Source: Treponema sp.
Lineage (GTDB): Bacteria; Spirochaetota; Spirochaetia; Treponematales; Treponemataceae
Reading direction: 5' to 3'
NCBI GenBank assembly: GCA_014804005.1
Contig: JAAVAP010000029.1
Coordinates: 17,933 to 81,932, forward strand
DNA: 64,000 nt
The notes beneath the pieces were generated by a model. The model was not told where the DNA came from. It ran no database searches and was given only the letters and a program-made list of their open reading frames with translations. Of this stretch, positions 26,637 through 34,937 are shown piece by piece. The position numbers and the translations under genes are program-made. Numbering within the stretch: the stretch's first letter is position 1; each line of letters opens with the position of its first letter.

Positions 26637-27425
26637 ATGAAAAAAATTTTTTTGACATTGAGCGCGATTTTTTTGACGATGCCGATTTTCGCGCAGGACA
26701 TTCCGCTTGACGAGGCCAAAGAATTTCTAAAGAACGCTGGCGAAAAAACCGCGTATTACGGAAAGGATTTTACGGGCGAATATATGCTCGTTCAGGAAAA
26801 GCTGGGACAGGGCAGATCGATTACCAGCGCGATTATGTATCGCCGCGACAGCAAATCCATGTGCACGATTCGCATCACAGGACCGGATTCGGACAAGGGT
26901 AAAGGATACGTTCAGTTCGACAAAAATATTTGGTTTTACGATCCCACAAACAGGCAGTTCACTTTTACCGCGCCGCGCGACAAATTTCAAAATACGAATG
27001 TCAACAACAGCGATTTGCGTCCACAGCGTTACGCGGAACAATACGACATCGAACGCGCGTATTACGAAAAACTCGGCAATTACGATTGCATCGTTTTTGA
27101 ACTTTCTGTTACGAAAAAAGCCTCCAAGGAAGCCGATTATCCCAAGCTGAAACTTTGGGTGACAAAGGACGATTTTCTCACACGCAAGCGCGAGGACTAC
27201 AGCCTTTCGGGGCAACTTTTGCGCGTGACTGCGATTCCGAGTTATCAAAAAGTGGACGGACTTTCCGTTCCCGCCAAAATGGTGATTCAGGACAGACTTC
27301 GCGCCAAAAAAATAAACGGCAAAAATCAATATGAAAGCACGCAGATTACTGTGTCGAACGTGTCTTTCAAAAAATTGGGAGATGTTGTATACTCAAAGCA
27401 GTATCTTGAAAATATGAGTCTTTGA
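26637..27425 (+). CDS. LolA-like periplasmic carrier (outer-membrane lipoprotein-sorting protein)
   Basis: A 262-residue protein with a cleavable signal peptide (cleavage after MPIFA). The body matches the LolA-like carrier fold of the lipoprotein-sorting family: an open beta barrel with strands such as ITSAIMYRRDSK, GYVQFDKNIWFYDP and YPKLKLWVTKDDFL. It is inferred to ferry a lipidated or lipid substrate from the preceding permeases to the outer membrane. The ATG at 26637 is preferred to the TTG just before it because TAGGAG is optimally placed. It is paralogous to the carrier at 60301. Confidence 0.8.
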   Translation: MKKIFLTLSAIFLTMPIFAQDIPLDEAKEFLKNAGEKTAYYGKDFTGEYMLVQEKLGQGRSITSAIMYRRDSKSMCTIRITGPDSDKGKGYVQFDKNIWFYDPTNRQFTFTAPRDKFQNTNVNNSDLRPQRYAEQYDIERAYYEKLGNYDCIVFELSVTKKASKEADYPKLKLWVTKDDFLTRKREDYSLSGQLLRVTAIPSYQKVDGLSVPAKMVIQDRLRAKKINGKNQYESTQITVSNVSFKKLGDVVYSKQYLENMSL

Positions 27426-27475
27426 TTCGTGCGGAATTTTTTACGCCTCGATGCTTGATCGAGGTATGTTGATTT
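27422..27475 (+). repeat. Dispersed ~55-bp hairpin element, copy A
   Basis: It begins TTGATTCGTGCGGA and ends CGAGGTATGTTGATTT. The centre folds as CCTCGAT-GCTTG-ATCGAGG. It lies between the LolA-like carrier and the barrel gene and overlaps the carrier stop codon. Confidence 0.75.
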
Positions 27476-27523
27476 TTCCGAATTTGAAAATGCCGAAAAA
27501 TTTTGAAAAGTAGAGAATTGTAG

Positions 27524-28924
27524 ATGAACCGTATTTCAACGCGAAAATTTCTTGGGCGGGAAATTTTGTCCGTCGCCCTTGTTTTTTTTATGGCGACTTT
27601 CTCCCTTGCGAATTTGCATTCGCAGCAAAATTCACCTTCGGGCGAAACGCGCCTCGAGATTTCTAACAATGGAATAATCGAAAATCGTACGGAAAGAGTT
27701 TCGGAAGAAGATGTGCTGCGAATCCAAAGTTTGAACGAAGAGTCCATGGCGGAATACGGCGGATTTTCCGTTCCTGAAAGCGACGAGGATTTCGATTCGC
27801 TTTTTGAAAGCGACGGCGATTTGGAAGACAGCGTAGTCGCCACTACCACCGAAACCGTCAAGGTTGACGAAAAAGGCAAGGCGGTGAGTTTCAGCGGCGA
27901 ACTCAAGGCGGAATTGGGCGGATATGTTTGGCTCATGCCATGGGAAAAAACTCGTCCTTTGGCGACGTTCCGCAATGTGCTGAAATTTACTGGACGGCCT
28001 TTCACGGATTTTTTCGTAACCGGCTCGTTGCTCACGGATTTTCCCAAAATGGACATCGGCGTTTACGAACTTTATTTTGGCTATACGATTTTTGGCTTGG
28101 TCGATATTTCCGCCGGAAAACGCGACATTTCCTGGAGCCTTTCGCGAATGCTCGACACGGACATTTTGGACGACAAAAAAGAAAAAAAGAATTCTGTAAT
28201 TTATGATCAAGATCAAGTTCTCGAAGAAGTTTTCAATGTGAAAAATCGTTCCACCGATGACGGGCGTTTTACGGTTTCTGTGAATGTCCCGATTTTTTCC
28301 TATGGTTCAATTCAGGGCGTGGCGCAATATGATAATTTGGAAAGCGACGTGCTGGACGACAAAGTTTCTTTGGGCAATGTTTCCGTCGCCGGGAAAATCG
28401 AAGGTTCAATCGGAAAATTTTCGCTCGCATTTTTTGCCAAGCGTTGGGAAGCCGACGCAAATCTTAATCCCGCGCTCGGTTTGGAATTCGTGAGCACCGC
28501 GTTCGGAAAAAATTCAAACTTGTTCATTCAAGGGCTCGTGCATGTCGAGCCTTCGAATTATGTGGATCGCGGCAGAATTTCCGCCGGCATTTACAAATAT
28601 TGGGAAAATCCTGTCATGCTTGGATTGGCGTTCGAGTATCAGACGATTTGGGATGAAGACTACGGCTCGATTGAAAAGTGGCGGCAGTGGCAGCATTTTT
28701 TTGCGGCGCAAGTGGCGTGGTCGCATTTTATCTTAAATAAAAAATGGACGTTCGGAGTGGAATGGTTTCACGATTGCCGCGAAAACTACGGAACGATTTT
28801 CCCCGTGATGAGAATCGAAAACGTGATTCGCTACACGGATTTCCGAATGGCCGCGCCGATTTATTATGGCTCGACAAAAAAATACGGACTGATTTTCGAA
28901 TTGATTTTAAACTTGAAATATTAA
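27524..28924 (+). CDS. Outer-membrane beta-barrel protein of export locus A
   Basis: A 466-residue protein with a long N-terminal signal sequence (hydrophobic core VALVFFMATFSLANL, cleavage probably near LHS-QQ). Residues about 80-105 are strongly acidic with aromatics (DEDFDSLFESDGDLEDS). From about residue 130 onward, alternating amphipathic strands end in the aromatic residue of LILNLKY, the usual barrel C-terminus. An outer-membrane location is inferred; the function is unknown, but the position after permeases and a LolA-like carrier suggests the terminal step of an export route. The start at 27524 has only a weak site (TAGAGA). Confidence 0.7.
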   Translation: MNRISTRKFLGREILSVALVFFMATFSLANLHSQQNSPSGETRLEISNNGIIENRTERVSEEDVLRIQSLNEESMAEYGGFSVPESDEDFDSLFESDGDLEDSVVATTTETVKVDEKGKAVSFSGELKAELGGYVWLMPWEKTRPLATFRNVLKFTGRPFTDFFVTGSLLTDFPKMDIGVYELYFGYTIFGLVDISAGKRDISWSLSRMLDTDILDDKKEKKNSVIYDQDQVLEEVFNVKNRSTDDGRFTVSVNVPIFSYGSIQGVAQYDNLESDVLDDKVSLGNVSVAGKIEGSIGKFSLAFFAKRWEADANLNPALGLEFVSTAFGKNSNLFIQGLVHVEPSNYVDRGRISAGIYKYWENPVMLGLAFEYQTIWDEDYGSIEKWRQWQHFFAAQVAWSHFILNKKWTFGVEWFHDCRENYGTIFPVMRIENVIRYTDFRMAAPIYYGSTKKYGLIFELILNLKY

Positions 28925-29055
28925 ATTTGAATTCGAAAAAATCGCATGAAATTCGCACGAGCTCCGTGTCAAAAACCCGCAGATTTTTGCATGAAAAATT
29001 ATTCGGCGATGCGTCCAAAATTCGCGACACAAAGTGCATTGAAAATTGGTGTGTT

Positions 29056-29793
29056 TTATCGCCGGTCTTCGCCTAGAATCTTGCCGTCTTTTATTCGAAT
29101 TACGTGGTCGCACATTTCCACGATTTTCGCGTCGTGCGTGGAAAAGACAAAAGTCGTTTTAAGCTCGCGGTTGAGCTTTTTCATCAATTGCAGAATTTGG
29201 TCGCCGTTTTTGGAATCCAAGTTGGCGGTCGGCTCGTCGGCAAGAATTATCGGAGCTTTCGTGGAAAGCGCGCGCGCGATTGCGACGCGCTGGCGTTGTC
29301 CGCCCGAAAGTTCGGAAGGCTTGTGCTTTTTCCAGTTCGTGAGGCCGACTGTTTCGATGAGGAAATCCACCCATTCCGTTTGTTGCGCGGCGTTCATCGC
29401 GCGGCTTTGCGGAAGGTGTCCAAGTTTCAGCGGCAGTTCCACATTTTCGCGCACGTTCAGCACTTGAATCAAATTGAAATTCTGAAAAATAAATCCGAGA
29501 TTTTGGCGGCGCAATTCCGTCATCCGCTTGTCCAATTTTGACGGAATGCTTTTCAAATTTGAAAGCGCGATTTCGCCATAGACATCGGTTTCGTTGAGTA
29601 TGATTTTTCCGGAAGTGGGCAAATCGATGAGGCCAATCAAATTGAGCATGGTGGATTTTCCCGAGCCTGAAGGTCCGGAAAGGGCCGCGAATTCGCCTTG
29701 TTCGATTGAAAAAGACGCTTCGTTGACCGCGTTCACAGAGGTTTTTCCCATCTGATAAATTTTGCTCACGCCTTGTAATTCCAAAATCGACAT
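29056..29793 (-). CDS. LolD/MacB-type ABC transporter ATPase
   Basis: A 245-residue ATPase with Walker A GPSGSGKST near residue 40, the signature LSGGQRQR near residue 150, Walker B IILADEP and the switch His in FSTHDAKI. The sequence belongs to the LolD/MacB/FtsE group that pairs with FtsX-type permeases, so it probably powers the two permeases at 23773 and 25266. Unlike them it is on the minus strand, converging on the barrel gene. A promoter with its -10 ending 7 nt before the ATG suggests a leaderless transcript. The 131-bp gap to the barrel gene shows nothing distinct. Confidence 0.88.
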   Translation of the reverse strand: MSILELQGVSKIYQMGKTSVNAVNEASFSIEQGEFAALSGPSGSGKSTMLNLIGLIDLPTSGKIILNETDVYGEIALSNLKSIPSKLDKRMTELRRQNLGFIFQNFNLIQVLNVRENVELPLKLGHLPQSRAMNAAQQTEWVDFLIETVGLTNWKKHKPSELSGGQRQRVAIARALSTKAPIILADEPTANLDSKNGDQILQLMKKLNRELKTTFVFSTHDAKIVEMCDHVIRIKDGKILGEDRR

Positions 29794-29800
29794 CGGATTT

Positions 29801-29829
29801 ACTTTATCAAAAAATGCAAAAAATGTCTA
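29801..29829 (-). promoter_or_regulatory. Leaderless promoter of the LolD-like gene
   Basis: TAGACA (29824-29829), a 17-bp spacer and TAAAGT (29801-29806) lie on the minus strand, 7 nt before the ATG at 29793. No Shine-Dalgarno sequence is seen. Confidence 0.5.
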
Positions 29830-29835
29830 CACCTC

Positions 29836-29886
29836 TTTACAAAAAACGAAAATGGGTTATAATAAAAGTTACCGATTTTTCGGTAA
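29836..29886 (+). promoter_or_regulatory. Promoter and TetR-type operator of the acyl-adenylate gene
   Basis: TTTACA (29836-29841), a 16-bp spacer and TATAAT (29858-29863) form the promoter. TTACCGATTTTTCGGTAA (29869-29886) is a perfect 7-4-7 inverted repeat over the predicted start site. The same arms occur at the tandem TetR promoter (42536-42553). Confidence 0.75.
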
Positions 29887-29907
29887 AATTTTTTGGGAGA
29901 TGTGAAA

Positions 29908-31605
29908 ATGAAAAAAGAGAAAAATGCTGGCTTGATAACTTTTGCTTTGAGTTGGGTTGGAAGGAAAAATAAAAAATTTCTTACGAAAGCGTCTAAGGAT
30001 TGCGCGCGCGCGGAAGAAAACACTTTGCGCGGAATTTTGGAATACGCCAAAGATTCCGAATGGGGAAAGGCTCACAATTTTTCGAAAATTCTTTCCGCGC
30101 GGACAAGCGACGAACTTTACGCGCTTTGGCGGGAAAATGTTCCTGTGCAGGATTACGAGGATTTGCGTCCGTTCATTGAGCGGCATAAGAACGGCGAGGA
30201 AAACATTTTGTTCCCCGGAAAGCCTATGATGTACGCCACTACGAGCGGCACGACGAAAGAGCCGAAATGGATTCCGATTACGTCGATGTATTACGACAAC
30301 ATTTTCAGCAAGATGAGCAAAGTTTGGCTTTACAATTTCATCGAGCATCGCCCGAAAGTTTTCCATGGAAAAATTGTCTCGATTGTAGGAAAGGCTGTGG
30401 AAGGCTATGCTCCCGACGGAACGCCTTGCGGCTCGGTTTCTGGGCGCACTTGGGTTGACTGCCCCGATTTCATAAAAGGCGGCTATTCCGCGCCCGCCGA
30501 AGTTTTCGCCATCCAAGATTACACCGCGCGTTACTACACTTTGATGCGCACTGGAATCGAACAGAACGTTACGCTTTTGATCGCCGCGAATCCTTCAACG
30601 ATAATCGAATTGCAAAAAAATGTTGACGAATTTTATGACGATTATGTTACCGACATTGAAAACGGAACGCTCAATTCCAAGATGAATATTGAGCCTGAAT
30701 TGCGCGAAGTTTTGGAAAAAAATTACAAGCCGAATCCGAAGCGCGCCGACGAATTGCGCCGCCTCAAGGCGAAATATGGCCGCGTTCTGCCAAAACATTA
30801 TTGGCCGAATTTGCAGGTGCTCACGACATGGAAATGCGGAAACACGCGCGTCTATATGGAACGCTTCAACTACTTCTTCCCCGAAGGAATGCTTTATCAG
30901 GAATTCTCGTATTTTTCTTCGGAATGCCGCGCGGGTCTTGTAATGAACGGCGACGACGACAATACGGTTTTGTTTGCGCACATGCATTTCTTCGAATTCA
31001 CCGATGCGGACGACATGGAAAATCCGAATCCGCATTTCTACAGACTTCATGAACTCGAAAAAGGCAAACGCTATCTCGTCTACGTTACGACTTACGCAGG
31101 ACTTTACCGCTACAATATGAACGACATGGTGGAATGCACTGGCTATTATGGTACGATTCCGATGATTCAATTCATCCAAAAAGTGAATGGAATCGTTTCA
31201 ATGACTGGCGAAAAGCTCCATGAAAAACAGTTCATCGACGCGGTTCAAGAAGCCTCAAGGCAGACTGGACTTGCCGTGCAATTTTTCGTCGGATTCGCCG
31301 ACCTTCAGGATTCAGTTTATCACATGTATTTTGAATTCGAAAAGCGCGACATTACGCAGGCTCAATGCAATGATTTCACCGCGAAAGTTGACGAGTATCT
31401 TAAAAAGGAAAATATGGAATACGCCGCCAAGCGCGATTCGTTCCGCGTAAAAGCTCCTGTGGGACACCTTCTTGTTCGGAACGCTTTTGAAAAATATAAG
31501 GAAGAAAAACTCAAGGACGGCGGACGCGATGGCGCGCAGTTCAAGATGCTTCTTTTGATGCAGGATGATGCCAAGCACGAAATTTTCAAAAAGCTCACCG
31601 AATAG
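29908..31605 (+). CDS. GH3 auxin-responsive-promoter family acyl-adenylate enzyme
   Basis: A 565-residue protein of the GH3 family named after plant acyl-acid amido synthetases, which adenylate a carboxylic acid and conjugate it to an amino acid. This is unrelated to glycoside hydrolase family 3. The ATP-binding signature is clear at about residues 110-130 (MMYATTSGTTKEPKWIP). Segments VLTTWKCGNTRVY and MTGEKLHEKQFIDAV match the middle and hinge regions. It has no signal peptide and should be cytosolic. GGGAGA lies 8 nt before the ATG at 29908. Bacterial substrates are unknown. An operator shared with the efflux-pump regulator suggests its product or substrate is linked to the pump. Confidence 0.85.
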   Translation: MKKEKNAGLITFALSWVGRKNKKFLTKASKDCARAEENTLRGILEYAKDSEWGKAHNFSKILSARTSDELYALWRENVPVQDYEDLRPFIERHKNGEENILFPGKPMMYATTSGTTKEPKWIPITSMYYDNIFSKMSKVWLYNFIEHRPKVFHGKIVSIVGKAVEGYAPDGTPCGSVSGRTWVDCPDFIKGGYSAPAEVFAIQDYTARYYTLMRTGIEQNVTLLIAANPSTIIELQKNVDEFYDDYVTDIENGTLNSKMNIEPELREVLEKNYKPNPKRADELRRLKAKYGRVLPKHYWPNLQVLTTWKCGNTRVYMERFNYFFPEGMLYQEFSYFSSECRAGLVMNGDDDNTVLFAHMHFFEFTDADDMENPNPHFYRLHELEKGKRYLVYVTTYAGLYRYNMNDMVECTGYYGTIPMIQFIQKVNGIVSMTGEKLHEKQFIDAVQEASRQTGLAVQFFVGFADLQDSVYHMYFEFEKRDITQAQCNDFTAKVDEYLKKENMEYAAKRDSFRVKAPVGHLLVRNAFEKYKEEKLKDGGRDGAQFKMLLLMQDDAKHEIFKKLTE

Positions 31606-31645
31606 AATTCGCGGAATGAAATTTTTTAGATGAAAGCGAGCGAAA

Positions 31646-32338
31646 ATGAACGTGAAAAAATTCAAGGCCGTCATATTCGATTTTGACGGCACATTGTACG
31701 ACAATTCCGGAATTGGCAAGGCCTTGGTTTTTTCCGCGCCGCTTGATATGTTCAAAATTCGTGCCGATCGCATTGCGCGAAAAAGGCTTTGGGGCTGCGA
31801 TGAAAATTCTCAAGAAAAATTCGACGAGATTTTTTTCGAACGAGCCTCAAAGTTTGCGCATGTTTCAAGCCAAAAATACAAAAAATGGTACGAAGAACGA
31901 TACCAAAAAATTTTTTTGAACGTGCTCAAAAAAAAGCGTTTTCGCGCGCGGCCGAATGTCGAAAAAGTTTTTTCCGCCCTTTGCGAAAGCGGCGCGAAAA
32001 TCGCGATTTTTTCCGATTACAAAAATGTCCGCGAGCGAATGCTCGAGATTGGAATTTCTGAAAAATCCATGGAGCTGTGTGCTGGATTTTTTTCTGCGCC
32101 CGAGTTCGGCTGTCTCAAGCCCGCGCCGCGCGGATTTTTGCAAGTGGCGGGAAATTTAGGAGTCGCGCCAAAGCAATGCCTTGTGGTCGGCGACCGCGCC
32201 GACACGGACGGGCAGGGCGCGCTTCACGCTGGAATGAGTTTTGTTCAAATCAAGGCGCACGAAAATTATGATTCTGCGACGCATGAAATTTTGAGTTGGA
32301 GCGAATTCGCAAATCTTTGTTTTCTTGGCGCGATTTGA
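31646..32338 (+). CDS. HAD-superfamily phosphatase
   Basis: A 230-residue haloacid-dehalogenase hydrolase. Motif I is IFDFDGTLYDN near residue 11, motif II is IFSDYKN near residue 120, the motif III lysine is probably in GCLKPAP, and motif IV is VVGDRADTDGQGA near residue 180. A helical cap lies between motifs I and II. The substrate cannot be read from sequence; phosphoglycolate-type or homoserine-phosphate-type small phosphomonoesters are possible. It lies 40 bp after the acyl-adenylate gene and 68 bp before thrA, which has its own promoter, so it may be expressed with the former. The start is chosen by the position of motif I. Confidence 0.8.
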   Translation: MNVKKFKAVIFDFDGTLYDNSGIGKALVFSAPLDMFKIRADRIARKRLWGCDENSQEKFDEIFFERASKFAHVSSQKYKKWYEERYQKIFLNVLKKKRFRARPNVEKVFSALCESGAKIAIFSDYKNVRERMLEIGISEKSMELCAGFFSAPEFGCLKPAPRGFLQVAGNLGVAPKQCLVVGDRADTDGQGALHAGMSFVQIKAHENYDSATHEILSWSEFANLCFLGAI

Positions 32339-32350
32339 TTTTTTCCGCTA

Positions 32351-32379
32351 TTGCAAATCCTTTTGAAACTTGGTAGAAT
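32351..32379 (+). promoter_or_regulatory. thrA promoter
   Basis: TTGCAA, a 17-bp spacer and TAGAAT, followed by a ~20-nt leader with AGAGGA before the ATG at 32407. Confidence 0.6.
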
Positions 32380-32406
32380 AATTGCAAACTGATCAAAGAG
32401 GATTTT

Positions 32407-34920
32407 ATGATTACTTTGAAATTCGGCGGAACTTCGATGGGAAACGCCAGGCGGATTTTGGATTCCACCGACATCATGATTGAGCAGCAAAAAAAAGATC
32501 GCGTGAGCGTCGTCGTTTCGGCAGTGGCGGGCGTGTCCAACAAGCTTCAGGAAAGCATAGATTGTTGCGAGCGCGGAGAAAATCCCGAAAAATTTGCGCA
32601 GGAATTGCGCGCGATTCATTTGGAAATTTGTCGCGAATTGCAGTCGAAACTTCCGGCGTTTCAAAGCGATTCCGTGATGGCGAGCCTTGAAAAATATTTC
32701 GTCGAAATTCAGACGCTTTTGACGGCTGTGGTTGCGTTCGGCGAATGCACCGACACTGCGCACTGCCGCATTATGGGAATGGGCGAATTGATTTGCGTTT
32801 TGATTGTAGAAGCCGTCTTGCTTGCAAAAAAGCAAAGCGTCATTGTTTTGAATTCGCGCAAATTCATTATGACCGTGGGCAATCAAAAAGAAGGCGACGT
32901 TGACTACGCGCGTACCACGGATTTGTTGCGCCCTTATGTTGACGGCGAGTACAAATCGCAGACGCGCATTCTTTTGTTCCCGGGATTCATTTGTTCTTGG
33001 AGCGCGGTCGCGGGCGGCGAAGCCGTTCCGGGCTTGCTCGGTCGCAACGGCTCGGATTTTTCGGCGGCGATAATCGGCGCATGCATGGGCGCGAAGCAAG
33101 TTCAGTTTTGGACGGACGTTGACGGAATTTTCACTGCCGATCCACGAATTGTAAAGGACGCGGTTTTGGTGAACGACATGACTTACGAAGAGGCGATGGA
33201 ACTTGCGTTCTTTGGCTCGAAAGTGCTTCATCCAAAAACTCTCGCGCCTTTGGCAGCAAAAGGAATCGAAGCGTGGAGTTTGAATTCGCACAATCCGAGC
33301 GCGCGCGGAACTCGAATTGGCAAAGACCCTTACGAAGGAACGCTCAACAATAAAGGCGAAATGAATTTCGTGCGCGGAATTTCATGCCTCAAAAAAACTT
33401 CGATAATTTCAGTGAGCGGAAGCGGAATGCGCGGACGAACTGGCGTTGCCGGTCGCATTTTTTCGGCGGTTTCACGCGCGGGAATTTCCGTTTTGCTCAT
33501 CACGCAATCTTCTTCCGAATACACGATTTCATTTTGTGTGCGCGACGATTCGGCTCTTGCAGCGAAAGAAGCGATTGCAAAAGAATTCGATTTGGAGATT
33601 CGAAGCGGCGTGATAAATCCGCTTGAAGTTCATTCGGATTGCGCCGTGATTTCGATTGTCGGCGACGGAATGAAAAAGCAGCTTGGCGTTGCAAGCCGAT
33701 TCTTCGATTCATTCGCGAGCGCGGGCGTGAGCATTTTGGCAATCGCGCAAGGCTCTTCCGAACGTTCGATCAGCGCGGTAATCGAAGGCGACATGGGCGA
33801 CATGGCCGTCCGAATGGCGCACAACTTTTTCTTTGGCACTGAACAGTCGATTCAGATTTTCGCGTTCGGCGCGGGAAATATCGGCGGCCGCCTTCTCGAC
33901 CAAATTTGCAATCAACAAGTCGCGCTCAAAAATCAAGGAATCGAAATTCAAGTGATGGCGATTTCCACGATCGAAGGTTTGATTTTGGACGAAAACGGAA
34001 TCGACCTTTCTTCGTGGCGCGAAAATAAAAATGTTCTTGCATCGAAAAATGCTGTTGATGAAATCTTGAATTTCGTCCGCGAAAAAAAGCCGCTCAATCC
34101 GGTTTTTGTGGATTGCACGGCGAGTTACGATTTGCCTGAAAGATATTTGGATATTTTGGAAGCGGGAATGTCGATTGCCACTCCGAACAAACGCGCCAAT
34201 TCAATGGGAATGGATTTTTACAAAAATCTTCGCCGAACGGCAAACAAAAAACGCAGGCTTTTTTTGTACGAAACGAATGTCGGCGCGGGACTTCCGATTA
34301 TCGACACTTTGCAAAATCTTTTCAAAAGCGGCGACAATCTTACCGAGTTCACTGGAATTATGTCCGGCTCGCTTTCGTACATTTTCGGAAGACTTGACGA
34401 AGATGTTCCGTTCAGCCAGGCGGTTTTGGAAGCGAAGGAACAGCGTTTCACCGAGCCTGATCCGCGCGACGATTTGAACGGAATGGACGTTGCGCGAAAG
34501 GCTTTGATTATTGCGCGCGAGGCTGGATTTGAACTTGAACTTTCCGACGTGAAAATCGCGAAGGTCTTTCCCGATGATTTTGACACGAGCGGTTCGACCG
34601 AAGAATTTTTGAAGAGGCTTCCCGAAATCGACGAATATTTCAAGCAAAAAATCGCCGCTCTGAAAAAGCAGGGAAAAGTTTTGCGAATGGGCGCGCACAT
34701 CAAAAATGGCGAATGCTCTGTGGGAATGTTCGAAGTCGGCGCGGAAAATCCGCTTTATGCCGTTCGCGGCGGAGAAAATGCGTTCGTGTTTTACACGAGG
34801 CGTTACACTCCGATTCCGCTTACAGTTCGCGGTTACGGGGCTGGCGCGGGAGTTACGGCGGCCGGAGTTTTCGGCGACATTTTGCGCACCGTAAGTTTCA
34901 ATCCTGAAAGCAAAAAATAA
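32407..34920 (+). CDS. thrA: Bifunctional aspartokinase / homoserine dehydrogenase
   Basis: Catalyses the first and third steps of the aspartate pathway towards threonine and methionine. The 837-residue protein has an aspartokinase domain (about 1-300, KFGGTSMGN at residue 5), two ACT domains (about 330-470, SIISVSGSGM and AVISIVGDGM) that usually bind threonine, a NAD(P)-binding domain (FGAGNIGGRLLDQI near residue 485) and a homoserine dehydrogenase catalytic domain (GIMSGSLSYIF near 660, FTEPDPRDDLNGMDVARK near 690). The DAHP synthase fusion follows after 17 bp and is probably co-transcribed. Confidence 0.95.
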   Translation: MITLKFGGTSMGNARRILDSTDIMIEQQKKDRVSVVVSAVAGVSNKLQESIDCCERGENPEKFAQELRAIHLEICRELQSKLPAFQSDSVMASLEKYFVEIQTLLTAVVAFGECTDTAHCRIMGMGELICVLIVEAVLLAKKQSVIVLNSRKFIMTVGNQKEGDVDYARTTDLLRPYVDGEYKSQTRILLFPGFICSWSAVAGGEAVPGLLGRNGSDFSAAIIGACMGAKQVQFWTDVDGIFTADPRIVKDAVLVNDMTYEEAMELAFFGSKVLHPKTLAPLAAKGIEAWSLNSHNPSARGTRIGKDPYEGTLNNKGEMNFVRGISCLKKTSIISVSGSGMRGRTGVAGRIFSAVSRAGISVLLITQSSSEYTISFCVRDDSALAAKEAIAKEFDLEIRSGVINPLEVHSDCAVISIVGDGMKKQLGVASRFFDSFASAGVSILAIAQGSSERSISAVIEGDMGDMAVRMAHNFFFGTEQSIQIFAFGAGNIGGRLLDQICNQQVALKNQGIEIQVMAISTIEGLILDENGIDLSSWRENKNVLASKNAVDEILNFVREKKPLNPVFVDCTASYDLPERYLDILEAGMSIATPNKRANSMGMDFYKNLRRTANKKRRLFLYETNVGAGLPIIDTLQNLFKSGDNLTEFTGIMSGSLSYIFGRLDEDVPFSQAVLEAKEQRFTEPDPRDDLNGMDVARKALIIAREAGFELELSDVKIAKVFPDDFDTSGSTEEFLKRLPEIDEYFKQKIAALKKQGKVLRMGAHIKNGECSVGMFEVGAENPLYAVRGGENAFVFYTRRYTPIPLTVRGYGAGAGVTAAGVFGDILRTVSFNPESKK

Positions 34921-34937
34921 ATTTTTTAGGCAAGAAT

